Positions 10,045 to 19,197 of a DNA stretch of 64,000 bases are shown one piece after another. The notes beneath the pieces are model-generated. The model saw nothing but the letters and a program-made list of their open reading frames with translations. It did not search any database and was not told where the DNA came from. The first letter of the stretch is position 1. Every line of letters begins with the position of its first letter. Source of the stretch: Trichomonas vaginalis G3 (taxonomy: Eukaryota; Parabasalia; Trichomonadida; Trichomonadidae); NCBI RefSeq assembly GCF_026262505.1, contig NC_067208.1:7387962-7451961 (forward strand), given 5' to 3'. The translations under genes were made by a program, and so were the position numbers.

Positions 10045-10197
10045 TTAGTTTGGTTTGTTTTCAACTGGTTGTTGAGGTTTTTTAAGTCGGTCTAAAACTT
10101 CCTGAGGTATAGGAAGAACTTGACAAACACGTGGTGTAACTGCTGGAAGCCGACAAATCCATCTTGAACTTATTTGTCTCAATGCTGCATTGTTCAT
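10045..10197 (-). CDS. 50-aa small protein (element A)
   Basis: Reads MNNAALRQISSRWICRLPAV and continues to a Pro/Gln-rich end; 50 codons. It is preceded by the same late-type leader (ttactgagatgaa) as its neighbour, which supports translation despite its size. It lies between the 194-aa and 133-aa genes on the same strand with 19-20 bases to each side. The B counterpart (34583-34735) is degraded. Function unknown. Confidence 0.5.
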   Translation of the reverse strand: MNNAALRQISSRWICRLPAVTPRVCQVLPIPQEVLDRLKKPQQPVENKPN

Positions 10198-10216
10198 TTC
10201 ATCTCAATAAAAAACT

Positions 10217-10618
10217 TTACATTCCCCACGTTTGAGGCGGTTGAGGTTGGTTATTGTTTACCCACTGTTGTGCATGGTTATATCCTCTGTTAAAGAATCT
10301 TTCACCTTGGTCCATATAGTGCCCTGCTTGGTTATAGTAGTCATTTGCTTTGTTATAGTAGTTTCCTGCTTGTCTTCCTACATTGTCCATCCATCCTTGA
10401 ACTTTTCCTCTTGTTTCAGGATTTGGAATAAGATTTGTTGCATCTCGTGCTACATCCCAACCTTTCTGTACAGTTTGTATAATAGGTTGTGCTTTCTCTT
10501 TAAGTATACCTAATGTACTCAAAATCTTCCTTCCAACTCCAAATACACCTCTGGCTATTGTTCCCACTGCGGGTAAAAATCTGGATGCAACTCCTGCTAA
10601 TGCGCCAAATAAACCCAT
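10217..10618 (-). CDS. 133-aa protein with amphipathic N-terminus, possible membrane-active minor virion protein (element A)
   Basis: It starts MGLFGALAGVASRFLPAVG, a glycine- and alanine-rich amphipathic segment. A long helical region (KEKAQPIIQTVQKGWDVARD) follows, then an Asn/Tyr/Gln-rich tail (NYYNKANDYYNQAGHYMDQ). Small proteins with such N-termini in Polintons and adenoviruses (protein VI type) act on membranes during entry; here that is inference from composition only. The starts of this gene and of the integrase are 16 bases apart, facing away from each other. The B copy is broken. Confidence 0.55.
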   Translation of the reverse strand: MGLFGALAGVASRFLPAVGTIARGVFGVGRKILSTLGILKEKAQPIIQTVQKGWDVARDATNLIPNPETRGKVQGWMDNVGRQAGNYYNKANDYYNQAGHYMDQGERFFNRGYNHAQQWVNNNQPQPPQTWGM

Positions 10619-10634
10619 TTCTTATGGGTTAAAA
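10619..10634. promoter_or_regulatory. 16-bp divergent start region (133-aa gene / integrase)
   Basis: Only ttcttatgggttaaaa separates two divergent ATGs, and B has a similarly short gap (34155-34170). Any promoter elements must lie here or inside the genes. Confidence 0.4.
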
Positions 10635-11594
10635 ATGACGAATTCAAACAAGGACCCCTATGTTTCTAAGGCAACAAAGAAAGCACTCATGGTAAAAATT
10701 TTTAGTTCAACACCAAATGCTTGGTTTATGGATATCTTGGAAAACATTCCGAGAGTTAGAACAGATGGACCACCATACTGGCTAATATTTGTTGGTCAAA
10801 ACACAAGATACTGTGAAGCCATACCATTATGGTCCAAAAATATTTTAGATGTGAAAACTGCTTTGACAATATTCGTTGACAAATACCATCCAACAAAAAC
10901 TGACATCTGACTATGAAAGTTCTTTCAAATCAGACGATATTAAAAACTATCTGCGTTCAAAAAATGTAAACCAATATTTCATTGTCGACCAAAACCATTC
11001 TGCTCTTGGTGTCATTGACGGTTGTATAAAAATGTTAAGAGACTTAAACCAACCACAAGGTGGTGAAGCAAATGAAATGTCATATGACGACAAATATAGA
11101 CACTTCTCCATGGCAAAGATGAGACAAGTTTTAAATATTTACAATAGCCGTAAACAAAAAGGTTTGGGAAACCACTCCCCTGAAGAAATGAAAAACAACC
11201 CTGACTTAGAGAAAGACTATATATTTAACAATTTAGTCAAAAGAGACAAACAAGAAAGAATGCCGGGCTTCAAACTTCAGAAAGGTGACAAAGTAAAAAT
11301 AGAAATACCTAAACGCGACCCATATGAAAATACTATTGACTATGACAACAATGGGAACCCGACAGGTACTCACGTTCGTGTTCGTAAAAATAGAAGAAAG
11401 TATACAAGAGAATATTATGAAGTTTTAGGCAAACATGGCAAAATGTACACACTGCAAGCAGAAGATAAACTACTATTGTCAGACCTCGTTTCAAACTTGT
11501 CAAAGTTCAAGGTGGTATACTTTCAAAGACAGTTCCTAACAAATATAAGACAACTCCTGACGAATATGCTAAAGAAGTTGAAAATGACGACTAA
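10635..11594 (+). pseudogene. Retroviral-type (rve) integrase (element A), broken
   Basis: The core shows the integrase layout: AWFMDILENIP (first Asp), YWLIFVGQNTRYCEAIPL (central strand), TSDYESSFKS (second Asp region) and a following helix (HSALGVIDGCIK). The C-terminal domain (KLQKGDKVKIEI, REYYEVLGKHGKMYTL) resembles the small SH3/chromo-like tail of Maverick integrases. This enzyme would insert the element and make the 6-bp target duplication. The frame is broken at about two places. The end overlaps the stop of the convergent fibre gene by a few bases. Confidence 0.8.
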
Positions 11595-12826
11595 GCATTT
11601 CTATACCATGCGTAAACTGTCATGTAAGGTGGCATGTAGTCTTTACTTTGTCCCGTTGTTTGTGTATATCCTGAAACGAAATGTGTATGGTTTCCTCCTA
11701 CCTCAGTGTTACTCAGGAAACAATTTATAGCAAACTGAACGTTGTTTTTAACATCATATCCTTTACCTTTTGTCATTCCTGTCCAATCCCAATATTTATG
11801 CCTATGCCCACCTTCTTGAGATGTAGTTAAACTTACGTAGTGACTGTGTGCAGGTAAATTTGCACCTGAAATCGTTTTACTTCCACCTGTTTCCTTTGAA
11901 GAGTTTGCACAATACAAAAACCTGTCGACTATTTGAGTCCAAGTTCCAAAACCAAGTACTACTTCTGGTCTGGTAGAGTTCATTGACGTATAAATAGAAC
12001 CTATAGGATATAATGTTTGAAGTATTTCTGTCTTTAATGTTTGAAGCTCTGTTTTGTCTGCTTTCTTATCTAACATTGTTGGTAGTTCATATGCTTCAAA
12101 GTTTCTGGCATGCTCTTCGATATTCCTGCAACTGTTATCTAAATTGTGAAGAGTATCTTTTACGCTTGTACTTGGATTCTCTGAAGGTGCACTTGAACCA
12201 AGGTCAAAGTTCAATACTATGTCGTCTGCTGTAAAAGTTGTAAAACTTGTATGTGTATGGTTCTTATCCGCTTTAAGGTCTAAACATCCTGAAACCCATC
12301 CTGTATCAGCTTTAGTTTTTAAAATCTTTGATGTCCGTTCATTATACCATTCAACCCTTTCTTTAATTTCATTACCTTTTTCATCCACATATTCCTTATC
12401 TGCCTTCTTCACTAACGCACTAGCCACACATGCTAACTCATCGTTAACATATGTTTTATCTGCTTTCTTTTCAACATCCTCTTTTGTTGCATATGTTGCA
12501 TCTGCTCTGTCATGTTCTTCTTGAACTTTTTCAATGACATACTCTTTGTCAGCTTTGTTGTCAACATCTGCTTTCAAAAGAAGTTCTTTTATAGGTTTTT
12601 CGTTTAAGGTTCCTTTTGTTGGATTTATACAGACAGTATGGTTCTTATTGTCTTGAAACAGAAACTCATCTGTCATTGGGTTCATTGTCAGTTTTAAGTC
12701 ACCTTCTTTCAATGACTCAGATATCTTAGAATAGTTTGAAAAGTTTGTTGTGTTCTTATTTAGAGCTTGTATAATGAGTTGTCGGTTGTGTTGTATTTCT
12801 CTCATAGACGCTGTTTCTTTCGACAT
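11591..12826 (-). CDS. 411-aa fibre with coiled-coil stalk and phage-collar-like tip (element A)
   Basis: Residues about 80-260 hold repeated KADKxYV units (NKADKEYVIEK, KKADKTYVNDE, KKADKEYVDEK) typical of trimeric fibre stalks. The tip (from YPIGSIYTSMNS through FGTWTQIVDRFLY, LPAHSHYV, GHRHKYWDW, GNHTHFVSGYTQ, to PPYMTVYAWYR) is the phage short-tail-fibre/collar type, with His-x-His pairs that in phage fibres bind metal. Likely the host-binding spike. It starts 18 bp from the divergent 282-aa gene with a late-type leader. The B copy is broken and its stalk repeat pattern differs. Confidence 0.75.
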   Translation of the reverse strand: MSKETASMREIQHNRQLIIQALNKNTTNFSNYSKISESLKEGDLKLTMNPMTDEFLFQDNKNHTVCINPTKGTLNEKPIKELLLKADVDNKADKEYVIEKVQEEHDRADATYATKEDVEKKADKTYVNDELACVASALVKKADKEYVDEKGNEIKERVEWYNERTSKILKTKADTGWVSGCLDLKADKNHTHTSFTTFTADDIVLNFDLGSSAPSENPSTSVKDTLHNLDNSCRNIEEHARNFEAYELPTMLDKKADKTELQTLKTEILQTLYPIGSIYTSMNSTRPEVVLGFGTWTQIVDRFLYCANSSKETGGSKTISGANLPAHSHYVSLTTSQEGGHRHKYWDWTGMTKGKGYDVKNNVQFAINCFLSNTEVGGNHTHFVSGYTQTTGQSKDYMPPYMTVYAWYRNA

Positions 12827-12844
12827 TTTTATTCTAGATAAAAT
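12827..12844. promoter_or_regulatory. 18-bp near-palindromic divergent start region (fibre / 282-aa gene)
   Basis: ttttattctagataaaat lies between two divergent ATGs. It is almost self-complementary around tctaga and offers each gene the late-type ttttat-n-aaaATG arrangement. It is conserved in B (31877-31894). Confidence 0.55.
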
Positions 12845-13693
12845 ATGCTTTCAATAGAAAAAGAAAATTCAAGAGTTGCTACAACTAAACCATTAGATGA
12901 ACTTTTTACTAATGTCGGTCAAAAGTTTGAGACAGAGACCGTAAAGCATGAAGGCTATCGTTTTGACTACCCATTAAGATGGTTAAGAGACCCATCCGTC
13001 ACAAAAGCTATTGGCTTTCGTAGAATGAAGTTCATTTCAGAAGCCATACATGGTTTCCCATTTACGGTCGGTTTTGAAGTTCGATACTATAACAAAGAAA
13101 AACATATGTATGAGAAATTTGAACAGGGAAAACTTTTACAAGTGAATTTGCTTGTAAACTTAGAAACAACTCTTCAAGCTTTTCAAGAAAAAATAAACGA
13201 TATCTATCTCGAATATGCAAACCAGTTTAACATTGACGAAGGAGAATACCATCTCGATATTATATATGACAGGAAAAATGCAACTGTTAAAATCAATAGA
13301 ATAGAAGACCTTGGAGAAAACGTTTATATTTCTTCAAAATATAACAACTTGGCATGGTATAGATTTTTGAGGATGTTAAATCAGCCTGCAGCATATCCAG
13401 TACACCCGGACTTTTATGAAGTCGAAAACCCTAATGGAACATATGAAAATGTTTTCGACCAAGATGCTATTATAGTTCATGCTTCATTTTCTGGTGCACA
13501 AAACTCTTTTTTATGCTTGGCAAATGACTTTTACGAAAAACCTACAAAGCTATATGAACCACCAAGTGGAAGTATTTCAGACTTTCAAGTATGGTTTACT
13601 ACAGATGGAAGAAAAAGAACAATTCCATTATACCATGCGTTTTACTTAGAACTTAGTTTCATATACAACTACTATCGAACGGTAAAAATATAA
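12845..13693 (+). CDS. 282-aa protein, paralogue of the 286-aa gene (element A)
   Basis: It starts MLSIEKENSRVATTKPLDEL and shares, with the 286-aa protein, the blocks YRFDYPLRWLRDPSVTKAIG and SISDFQVWFTTDG...FYLELSFIYNYY. Function not recognised; the pairing with the fibre on a shared divergent promoter suggests a virion role, perhaps fibre attachment. The duplication is old (paralogues differ far more than A and B copies do). The B copy (31025-31876) is broken. Confidence 0.65.
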   Translation: MLSIEKENSRVATTKPLDELFTNVGQKFETETVKHEGYRFDYPLRWLRDPSVTKAIGFRRMKFISEAIHGFPFTVGFEVRYYNKEKHMYEKFEQGKLLQVNLLVNLETTLQAFQEKINDIYLEYANQFNIDEGEYHLDIIYDRKNATVKINRIEDLGENVYISSKYNNLAWYRFLRMLNQPAAYPVHPDFYEVENPNGTYENVFDQDAIIVHASFSGAQNSFLCLANDFYEKPTKLYEPPSGSISDFQVWFTTDGRKRTIPLYHAFYLELSFIYNYYRTVKI

Positions 13694-13697
13694 TTTT

Positions 13698-13940
13698 TTA
13701 ATACGGTTGAGGTGTTGGATTTGGTTGCCAACTAGACTGTGGTGCAGGTTCAGGCTGTTGTATAACAGGAGCTTGTTCTTCTGGTTCAGGGTCTTTAGGT
13801 ATAATACCAACAAACTGACCTACTCTTTTACCAATATTTTTGACACCGTTCCATACTCCTCTTCCGACAGATTTTATTCCATTCCATATACCTCTTCCAA
13901 CTCTTCTGAAGAAGTTTCCAATACTACTGAAGAAACCCAT
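13698..13940 (-). CDS. 80-aa basic amphipathic peptide (element A)
   Basis: It starts MGFFSSIGNFFRRVGRGIWN. The first 45 residues contain a repeated RGIWNGIKSVG / RGVWNGVKNIG pattern, strongly basic with aromatic residues at fixed spacing. The last 30 residues are Pro/Gln-rich. Such peptides bind DNA or membranes; in adenovirus-like particles core and lytic peptides look like this, but no homology is claimed. Late-type leader (atttttacatataataaa). The stop faces the convergent 282-aa gene. The B copy is broken. Confidence 0.6.
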   Translation of the reverse strand: MGFFSSIGNFFRRVGRGIWNGIKSVGRGVWNGVKNIGKRVGQFVGIIPKDPEPEEQAPVIQQPEPAPQSSWQPNPTPQPY

Positions 13941-13958
13941 TTTATTATATGTAAAAAT

Positions 13959-14321
13959 CTAATGTCCGCCTAGTCTCTTACGTTTCCTGTTGAGTTCCAT
14001 AGCATTCTTTAACTGGAGCTCATACATTCTGTTTCTCCTCTGGTAGAAAACATATTCTGGGTCAACTCCTGTGTTCGCGTCATCTGCATAGAGTTGTTTA
14101 TATCCCACTTCAGGGTTTGTATAAAACTCTTTCCATCTCATATTTGCATACCATGGTGGCAAACCTAACGCAGCGTCATTTGACATGGCAGTTTGCATTT
14201 GTACATCTGTTGGCACTTGACCATAGTTTGCCATTGCAGTTTGTATTCTAACTTCATTTGGAATATTCTCTGGGTTTGGTTGTCCAGGTTGCTGTGCATT
14301 CGCTAAGTTCTGTGCGTCCAT
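13959..14321 (-). CDS. 120-aa protein (element A)
   Basis: Not recognised. It begins MDAQNLANAQQPGQPNPENI, contains two similar segments (VRIQTAMANYGQVP and VQMQTAMSNDAALG), and ends in a basic KRKRLGGH tail. The B copy (30400-30762) differs by one residue and is open. The late-type leader (ataatttttatc class) and its place among small virion-like genes suggest a minor virion protein. Confidence 0.6.
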   Translation of the reverse strand: MDAQNLANAQQPGQPNPENIPNEVRIQTAMANYGQVPTDVQMQTAMSNDAALGLPPWYANMRWKEFYTNPEVGYKQLYADDANTGVDPEYVFYQRRNRMYELQLKNAMELNRKRKRLGGH

Positions 14322-14344
14322 TTAATATTAGATAAAAATATCTC

Positions 14345-14476
14345 TTACGAGTACATATGCTGAACATTTGCAGACATTGGTTCATCTTCATATTCTCTAT
14401 ATCTTTCTGCCACGTCAAATAAGTAAATGACACAATGGAAAAAACCTAAAACAAGTAGTCCTATTTCAAACCACAT
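14345..14476 (-). CDS. 43-aa single-pass membrane peptide overlapping the methylase end (element A)
   Basis: It reads MWFEIGLLVLGFFHCVIYLF, a good transmembrane helix, then a charged tail (DVAERYREYEDEP). It starts inside the last codons of the methylase gene in another frame, with a 16-base overlap. The B copy (30244-30375) is open with two changes in the tail, so selection or recent common origin keeps it. Function unknown; a small membrane protein of the particle is one possibility. Confidence 0.55.
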   Translation of the reverse strand: MWFEIGLLVLGFFHCVIYLFDVAERYREYEDEPMSANVQHMYS

Positions 14477-15279
14477 TTACTTACCAATAAAATTTCTTTG
14501 TTATGACACTTTCTCCGGTTTATAGGACCTCTCTCATATTCTATCTTGTCATATCTAAACTCATAGTCATGTATGTCCTCTAACCATCTCATAACGGTTT
14601 CCAAACCACTTTTATCGGATGTAAAGTAAAAGCATGGATGGTTATGTAAAACGTCTAAAGTTTCTAAAGAGTCTCTCAAAGTCCAGTCTACTTGGTATTG
14701 AAAATCCCATGTGTTATAGAACGGCGGGTCCACTATAAAGAAAACATTTTCCTTGTCTTTATATTTTTCATACAACTCTGTCCAATGACATCTCACAAAC
14801 TCTATACCCTCAGTATATTTTTCTATGTTCTTTTTGAAAACCTTTGTATAGTTAAGATATAAAACTTTTGACATAAGTGTTTCAATGTCATGAACTCTTA
14901 TAGAACCACTATATAATAGTCTAGCAGATATACTATCCCAGTCAATATATTCTGCTTTTTTCAAAACCTCTCTTACAATATTTTTCTTATCTAATGGTAT
15001 ACTTTCCATCTTACCTATAGGTATCTTTTCTTTCAACTCACTCAATATTTTGTTTGTGTCTGGTATATGTTTGAGACGGTTCATATAGTTGTCGAAGTCA
15101 TTGCATATAATCTTTGAGTCAGGAAATATTGTATGGCACAAATGGGATATATAGAAACTTCCACCGAACAAATCTACAAATGTTAGACCATTCGGTAGTT
15201 TCTTAAGTTCTCTCAATATAATATCTTTACATCTACTCTTATTTCCAAAGAAGGGTAACGGTGGTTTTGTAAAATTCAT
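14461..15279 (-). CDS. DNA N6-adenine methyltransferase, D12/Dam class (element A)
   Basis: 272 aa. Motifs are in the Dam order: PFFGNKSR near the N-terminus, FVDLFGGSFYISHL (SAM-binding motif I region), NDFD about 25 residues on, and the catalytic DPPFYNTW at about residue 180. It transfers a methyl group to adenine in DNA; in Mavericks and viruses it may mark or protect element DNA. It is the outermost gene next to the terminal repeat. The start is fixed by the late-type leader (tttttattattaaatataaa). The B copy (29441-30259) is about 96 percent identical and open. Confidence 0.85.
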   Translation of the reverse strand: MNFTKPPLPFFGNKSRCKDIILRELKKLPNGLTFVDLFGGSFYISHLCHTIFPDSKIICNDFDNYMNRLKHIPDTNKILSELKEKIPIGKMESIPLDKKNIVREVLKKAEYIDWDSISARLLYSGSIRVHDIETLMSKVLYLNYTKVFKKNIEKYTEGIEFVRCHWTELYEKYKDKENVFFIVDPPFYNTWDFQYQVDWTLRDSLETLDVLHNHPCFYFTSDKSGLETVMRWLEDIHDYEFRYDKIEYERGPINRRKCHNKEILLVSKCGLK

Positions 15280-15350
15280 TTTATATTTAATAATAAAAAT
15301 GTTTTTTCCTGAAAAGTGACAGAAAAGTGACAGAAAAGTGACAAAACATG

Positions 15351-15687
15351 AAAACTACTCGGTCAAAGTCTTGTCAGTTTTGTAAAATAACCGTCCTATC
15401 TTGTTTTAAAATGGAGAAAAGGCTTCTCAAAGTATACTTCCTTGGAACGCCCGTAACTTTTCTGTAGCGACGATAGACCCTTACTTGTCCGGACATAGTT
15501 ATACTATTTTGAGCGCTCTACAAAAAAAGTCAACAGCAACGACTCTCAAAAATTTTATGGGCTAGAAGGGGCGCAGCCCCTGGGAAGCCCCCTATACCCA
15601 AAAAAAACCTCATTTTATACTAAACTTCATTTTATACTAAACATCTTCAGGGCTAGAGGGCACGAAGTGCCTGGAAGCCCCACTACC
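15351..15687. repeat. Terminal inverted repeat, right end of A
   Basis: About 337 bp that match, in inverse orientation, the left end of C (53793-54110), including the shared stretches around gtccggaca, gcgctc and actactcggtc. It contains two hairpin modules (15559-15590 and 15650-15681) and ends in ccccactacc plus a T-tract. Confidence 0.8.
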
Positions 15688-15818
15688 TTTTTTTTTTTTT
15701 TAGATTTTGTAAAAAATCAAGAAAGAAAAATTTTAACGTGCTTTATTTTTTCTTTTTTATAATAATACATATTATTATATAATTAACATATTCATAATGT
15801 TTCACCCTTTCAAAAATA

Positions 15819-15855
15819 TAATCCTCCTCTTCTCAAATAAACGTACATACGGGTG
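15819..15855. repeat. Host 37-bp direct repeat, copy 1
   Basis: It contains taatcctcctc and aaataaacgtacatacgggtg split by a short variable part, and nearly matches 16201-16237. The taatcctcct core recurs in the hairpin at 19188-19197. Confidence 0.6.
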
Positions 15856-16200
15856 GCCTCTTTTTTCAAAAAATCAAAATTTGAAATTTTGGGCTCAAAT
15901 ATTAGAGATTTTTTCAACCTTCAACGATATATGTTGTCTATATCAGACCTCCTTTCTTTTTGATACTTAACATTGTTCCTAAATCTTAGCCGTTAAGGAT
16001 GTTCTGAAAATATTTTTTTTTCGAAAAAATTCGAAAAAAATTCTTAAAATTCAAAAATCCCTTAATTCCTGAGGATTTTGGAAAAAAGTTTTTACATGAA
16101 CATGTGTATATTATATGAAGTATATTGATAAGGTAAAAATCAAATTTTATTGCATATTCATCGAGAAAATAAACTAACGAATCCCTAAAAATTGAGAGGG

Positions 16201-16237
16201 TAATCCTCCTCCTCTCAAATAAACGTACATACGGGTG
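16201..16237. repeat. Host 37-bp direct repeat, copy 2
   Basis: Differs from copy 1 by about two bases, 382 bases downstream, same orientation. Confidence 0.6.
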
Positions 16238-17845
16238 CACCCTTAAGTATATCAATAATGTTTTCTTAGTTTACATATTATTGATATTTGTATCATGCTG
16301 AAATGTGAGATCAATTCGATTGTATCATCGCTTATCTTGATGTGGTAAATTTTTGTCATTTCAACTATAAATGGAATAATTATAGGTTCAAAACGAACAG
16401 TGTAAATGTCGTCGAACATTTCAATGCATACGAATTTGAAATCAATATGTGTATCTTCTACAAGGTACTGATCAATGTATGATTTAAATTTTTAGAAAAT
16501 TATCTCTGTTTTAGTTTAATAAAATAATATTGCGCGGTGAATTTGTATCTCAAAATTATGTAACTGTATCGGTAACAACTTCAAATGTCTTATTGACAAG
16601 ATTTGTAAAAAAAAATCAAAAATATACTTGAGATCATATAAATGTGCTCTTCTCTTTATAACGTAAGAATTGATCAAAGATAACATGTGTACTACTGATT
16701 GATTTTGGAGGATTGCTATGATTAGAGACGATTTGATTAAATAATTCAATGAAAAATGGACTATTTGATTCATCAATTAGGAGATTCGATTGTTTGTATT
16801 CGATTGCACTTCTGCATTTGGTGAATTAGTTGTATCGTAAATCAAGGAAAGTTAATCATCTGCTGTGATACTCTTAAAAAATTAAAAGAACGAATTTTTT
16901 TTCTAAATACAATTAATGGCATCAGATGATTAGATTACTTTTTTAGAAATCATCAATCAAATTTGGCATATTTTTGAAAGAATATCTAAAGACAAGACAC
17001 CCAATAAGAGTTTTTGTGCATACGGTTCTCGGGCGCCTATGTCACATTCACAAAGGACTCCGTCTTTATTAGCAAACTCAGAAGAAATGTTTAACTAAAA
17101 GAAAAATTATTTCATCAAGACTAATAAATGTTTTAAAAAAGCAAATCACATCATTAACATATCAGTTTTAATTACAAAACTCAACGATACATAACAAATT
17201 TCTTCGAAATTTAAATTCTCATTAAAAAATTCTTTTGATACAAATTAAATAGCTACATATTCGATTTTCCCATTGATACGAACTTATTGTTTTCATTCAA
17301 GATTTACAAGAAATCAAATACTTATTTCACAACAACAAATATCTATTTTTACTCAAACACGAGCATGTATTTACTAATAAATTCATGTTTTTACATCATT
17401 ACATTTGACAATACTATCAAAACAACCCCAAAATCAAACTAATTTTCGATATTCTTTATTCAGACCAGAGAATTCATATAAATCATCGATTACTCAAATT
17501 TAAGTATTCATTTAATGTAATAATTGTTAGATATTAGGCGTTTTATATAAAATTCTCCCTATTTCAAATTTTCAAGCGAATTAAGTCGATATTTCATACA
17601 TTTTATAATATACAAATCATGTGTAAGTACAATAGCTTAATTATTTACAATATTGATCATTTTATTACGAAATCCAAAAATTTAATCAGCAAAATCGATG
17701 TTTTTATATAAGATTAGAATGATTTACATCATTGTTTCCATGCACTAGCTGTTAAAATGCTGATGACAGCTAAAAGAATCGCAATTTCATAACTTGAATA
17801 TAAGATTCAAATGAATCGGCATTATTTGACATTTACATCATTGAA

Positions 17846-18940
17846 ATGTCACGTTTTTTGATTTTTTTGATGAAAACAATGAAATTCAATCACGATTTTC
17901 AGATAACAGTATCAAAACACACATCAACTATGAATAATTTACACTTTGATCAATCACCTGATGATGTTTGGGAACTCTTTTACAATACATCACCTAATTC
18001 AGAACCAATTCAAGGTACAAATGTTACAGCAAGATCAACAAATAATGAATGCTTCTTATATAACTGTATATTCATCACCATTACAACTAATAGTGCCATT
18101 TATTTTACGAATACAAACAATAAGTTCCTTAACTCGTATTGTTCATTTAATGACTGCAGCAGTAATACAGATGGTGGATCTCTCTACTTTATTTGTAATA
18201 GTTCCATTGTCCAATACCGATCATGTGGCTACAAATCAAAAACAAACTCTGAAGGACATCATTCATATGTTCAATTAGTTGATAATTCAAATAATAAAAA
18301 TTATCTTTATGAAAGTTCATTTTATGAATGCGGAAATTTAGAAAAATCTTATACAAATCTTCTTTGGTATGGAAATATTGAAGTTAAATCAATCAACACA
18401 AGTTTCTGTGAAGCAAACTATGACTCAGGAATAGTTCTAGGTTATCCAACAAGTCTAAGTAATGTAACATATTCATCATTTTGTAACACAACATCAACTT
18501 ATACAATTTTATCATTAGAAAATGGTAACTATAATTTTAATTTTTGTAATGTTTTGAATAATGAACACATATATTCTACTTATGGAACATTCTATGCAGG
18601 TAGATCAACTGTTCTTATTGAAAACTGTTCATTTCTTGGAAACACAGGACCAGGAAAAGAATTTTATCATCAATATTCTGGTTTAATTACAATTAAAGAT
18701 TCTTTCTGTGACAGAATAGGTAAAACAAAAGGATCAGTTACAACAAATAATGTTCAAAATACATCATCTATTCATCATCTTTCTCACTTTTCATCATATC
18801 TGTGTGAAGCAGAGTTTCCTATTTTAGATTTAGCTATAAAGAAGAATATTATCACAAAATATGAAATTGTTTATCATTATTCATATCATTTCATTACTTC
18901 TCTTTGTATTGCTTTAGTAAAAAAAATAAAATTAATTTGA
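17846..18940 (+). CDS. Host beta-helix-type Cys/Asn-rich protein, 364 aa
   Basis: The sequence is a series of short strands with N/C/S-rich turns (SFYECGNLEK, NTSFCEANYDSG, YSSFCNTTSTY, IENCSFLGNTG), the pattern of right-handed parallel beta-helix proteins greatly expanded in trichomonads and related to Pmp-like surface families. There are many N-x-S/T sites. The far C-terminus (YHFITSLCIALVKKIKLI) could be one membrane segment with a basic end. There is no clear signal peptide at the annotated start; MNNLHFDQSPDDVW about 28 residues in is an alternative start. Probably cell-surface or secretory; function unknown. Confidence 0.6.
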   Translation: MSRFLIFLMKTMKFNHDFQITVSKHTSTMNNLHFDQSPDDVWELFYNTSPNSEPIQGTNVTARSTNNECFLYNCIFITITTNSAIYFTNTNNKFLNSYCSFNDCSSNTDGGSLYFICNSSIVQYRSCGYKSKTNSEGHHSYVQLVDNSNNKNYLYESSFYECGNLEKSYTNLLWYGNIEVKSINTSFCEANYDSGIVLGYPTSLSNVTYSSFCNTTSTYTILSLENGNYNFNFCNVLNNEHIYSTYGTFYAGRSTVLIENCSFLGNTGPGKEFYHQYSGLITIKDSFCDRIGKTKGSVTTNNVQNTSSIHHLSHFSSYLCEAEFPILDLAIKKNIITKYEIVYHYSYHFITSLCIALVKKIKLI

Positions 18941-19117
18941 TGAAACTCTCAAGCCTAATTTGATGTTAAATATGAATTTACATTAGATTGGTATAACATA
19001 TTAAGGTACTTCTCAGGAAAATTAAAAAGAATTAATAAAAATATTGAATTATGTTTTATTTCAAGGAGAATGAGGTATATGATATGAATGCACTCTAATT
19101 GCAGACGCATTTAAGCT

Positions 19118-19197
19118 CTACTTTTTAGAGCTCGAAAGTACTAAAAAGTAGAAGAATTTTTAGAAAAAAAGGAGGATTAAAAAGCCGTAATCCTCCT
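19118..19197. repeat. Two adjacent perfect hairpins in a host spacer
   Basis: First stem ctactttttag / ctaaaaagtag (19118-19128 with 19141-19151), second stem aggaggatta / taatcctcct (19170-19179 with 19188-19197). They lie between the beta-helix gene and the coiled-coil gene. Could be a small structured RNA, terminators or a MITE remnant. Confidence 0.6.

Larger units (their letters stand above)
1..15701. mobile_element. Element A: right-hand part of a Maverick/Polinton-type element
   Basis: The element begins left of the window (base 1 lies inside a gene that is complete in element B) and ends in a terminal inverted repeat and a T-tract at about 15701. It carries a packaging ATPase, protein-primed-type polymerase B, retroviral-type integrase, adenine methylase, fibre and small virion-like genes, a combination typical of Mavericks/Polintons. 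Gene order matches element B in reverse, with very similar proteins (by eye about 96 percent for the methylase). Three of its larger genes look broken (about one break or a little more each), so it is a young fossil. The structural half is outside the window. Confidence 0.85.
15702..17845. other. Host intergenic DNA without a supported gene
   Basis: Very AT-rich DNA after the end of element A. Short open frames are scattered and have no protein-like composition. The only structure I see is a 37-base direct repeat (15819-15855 and 16201-16237). Confidence 0.6.

Noticed and set aside
15986-16776. Two minus-strand frames of 86-89 aa in host DNA
   Set aside because: AT-rich random-looking sequence, no leader or domain.
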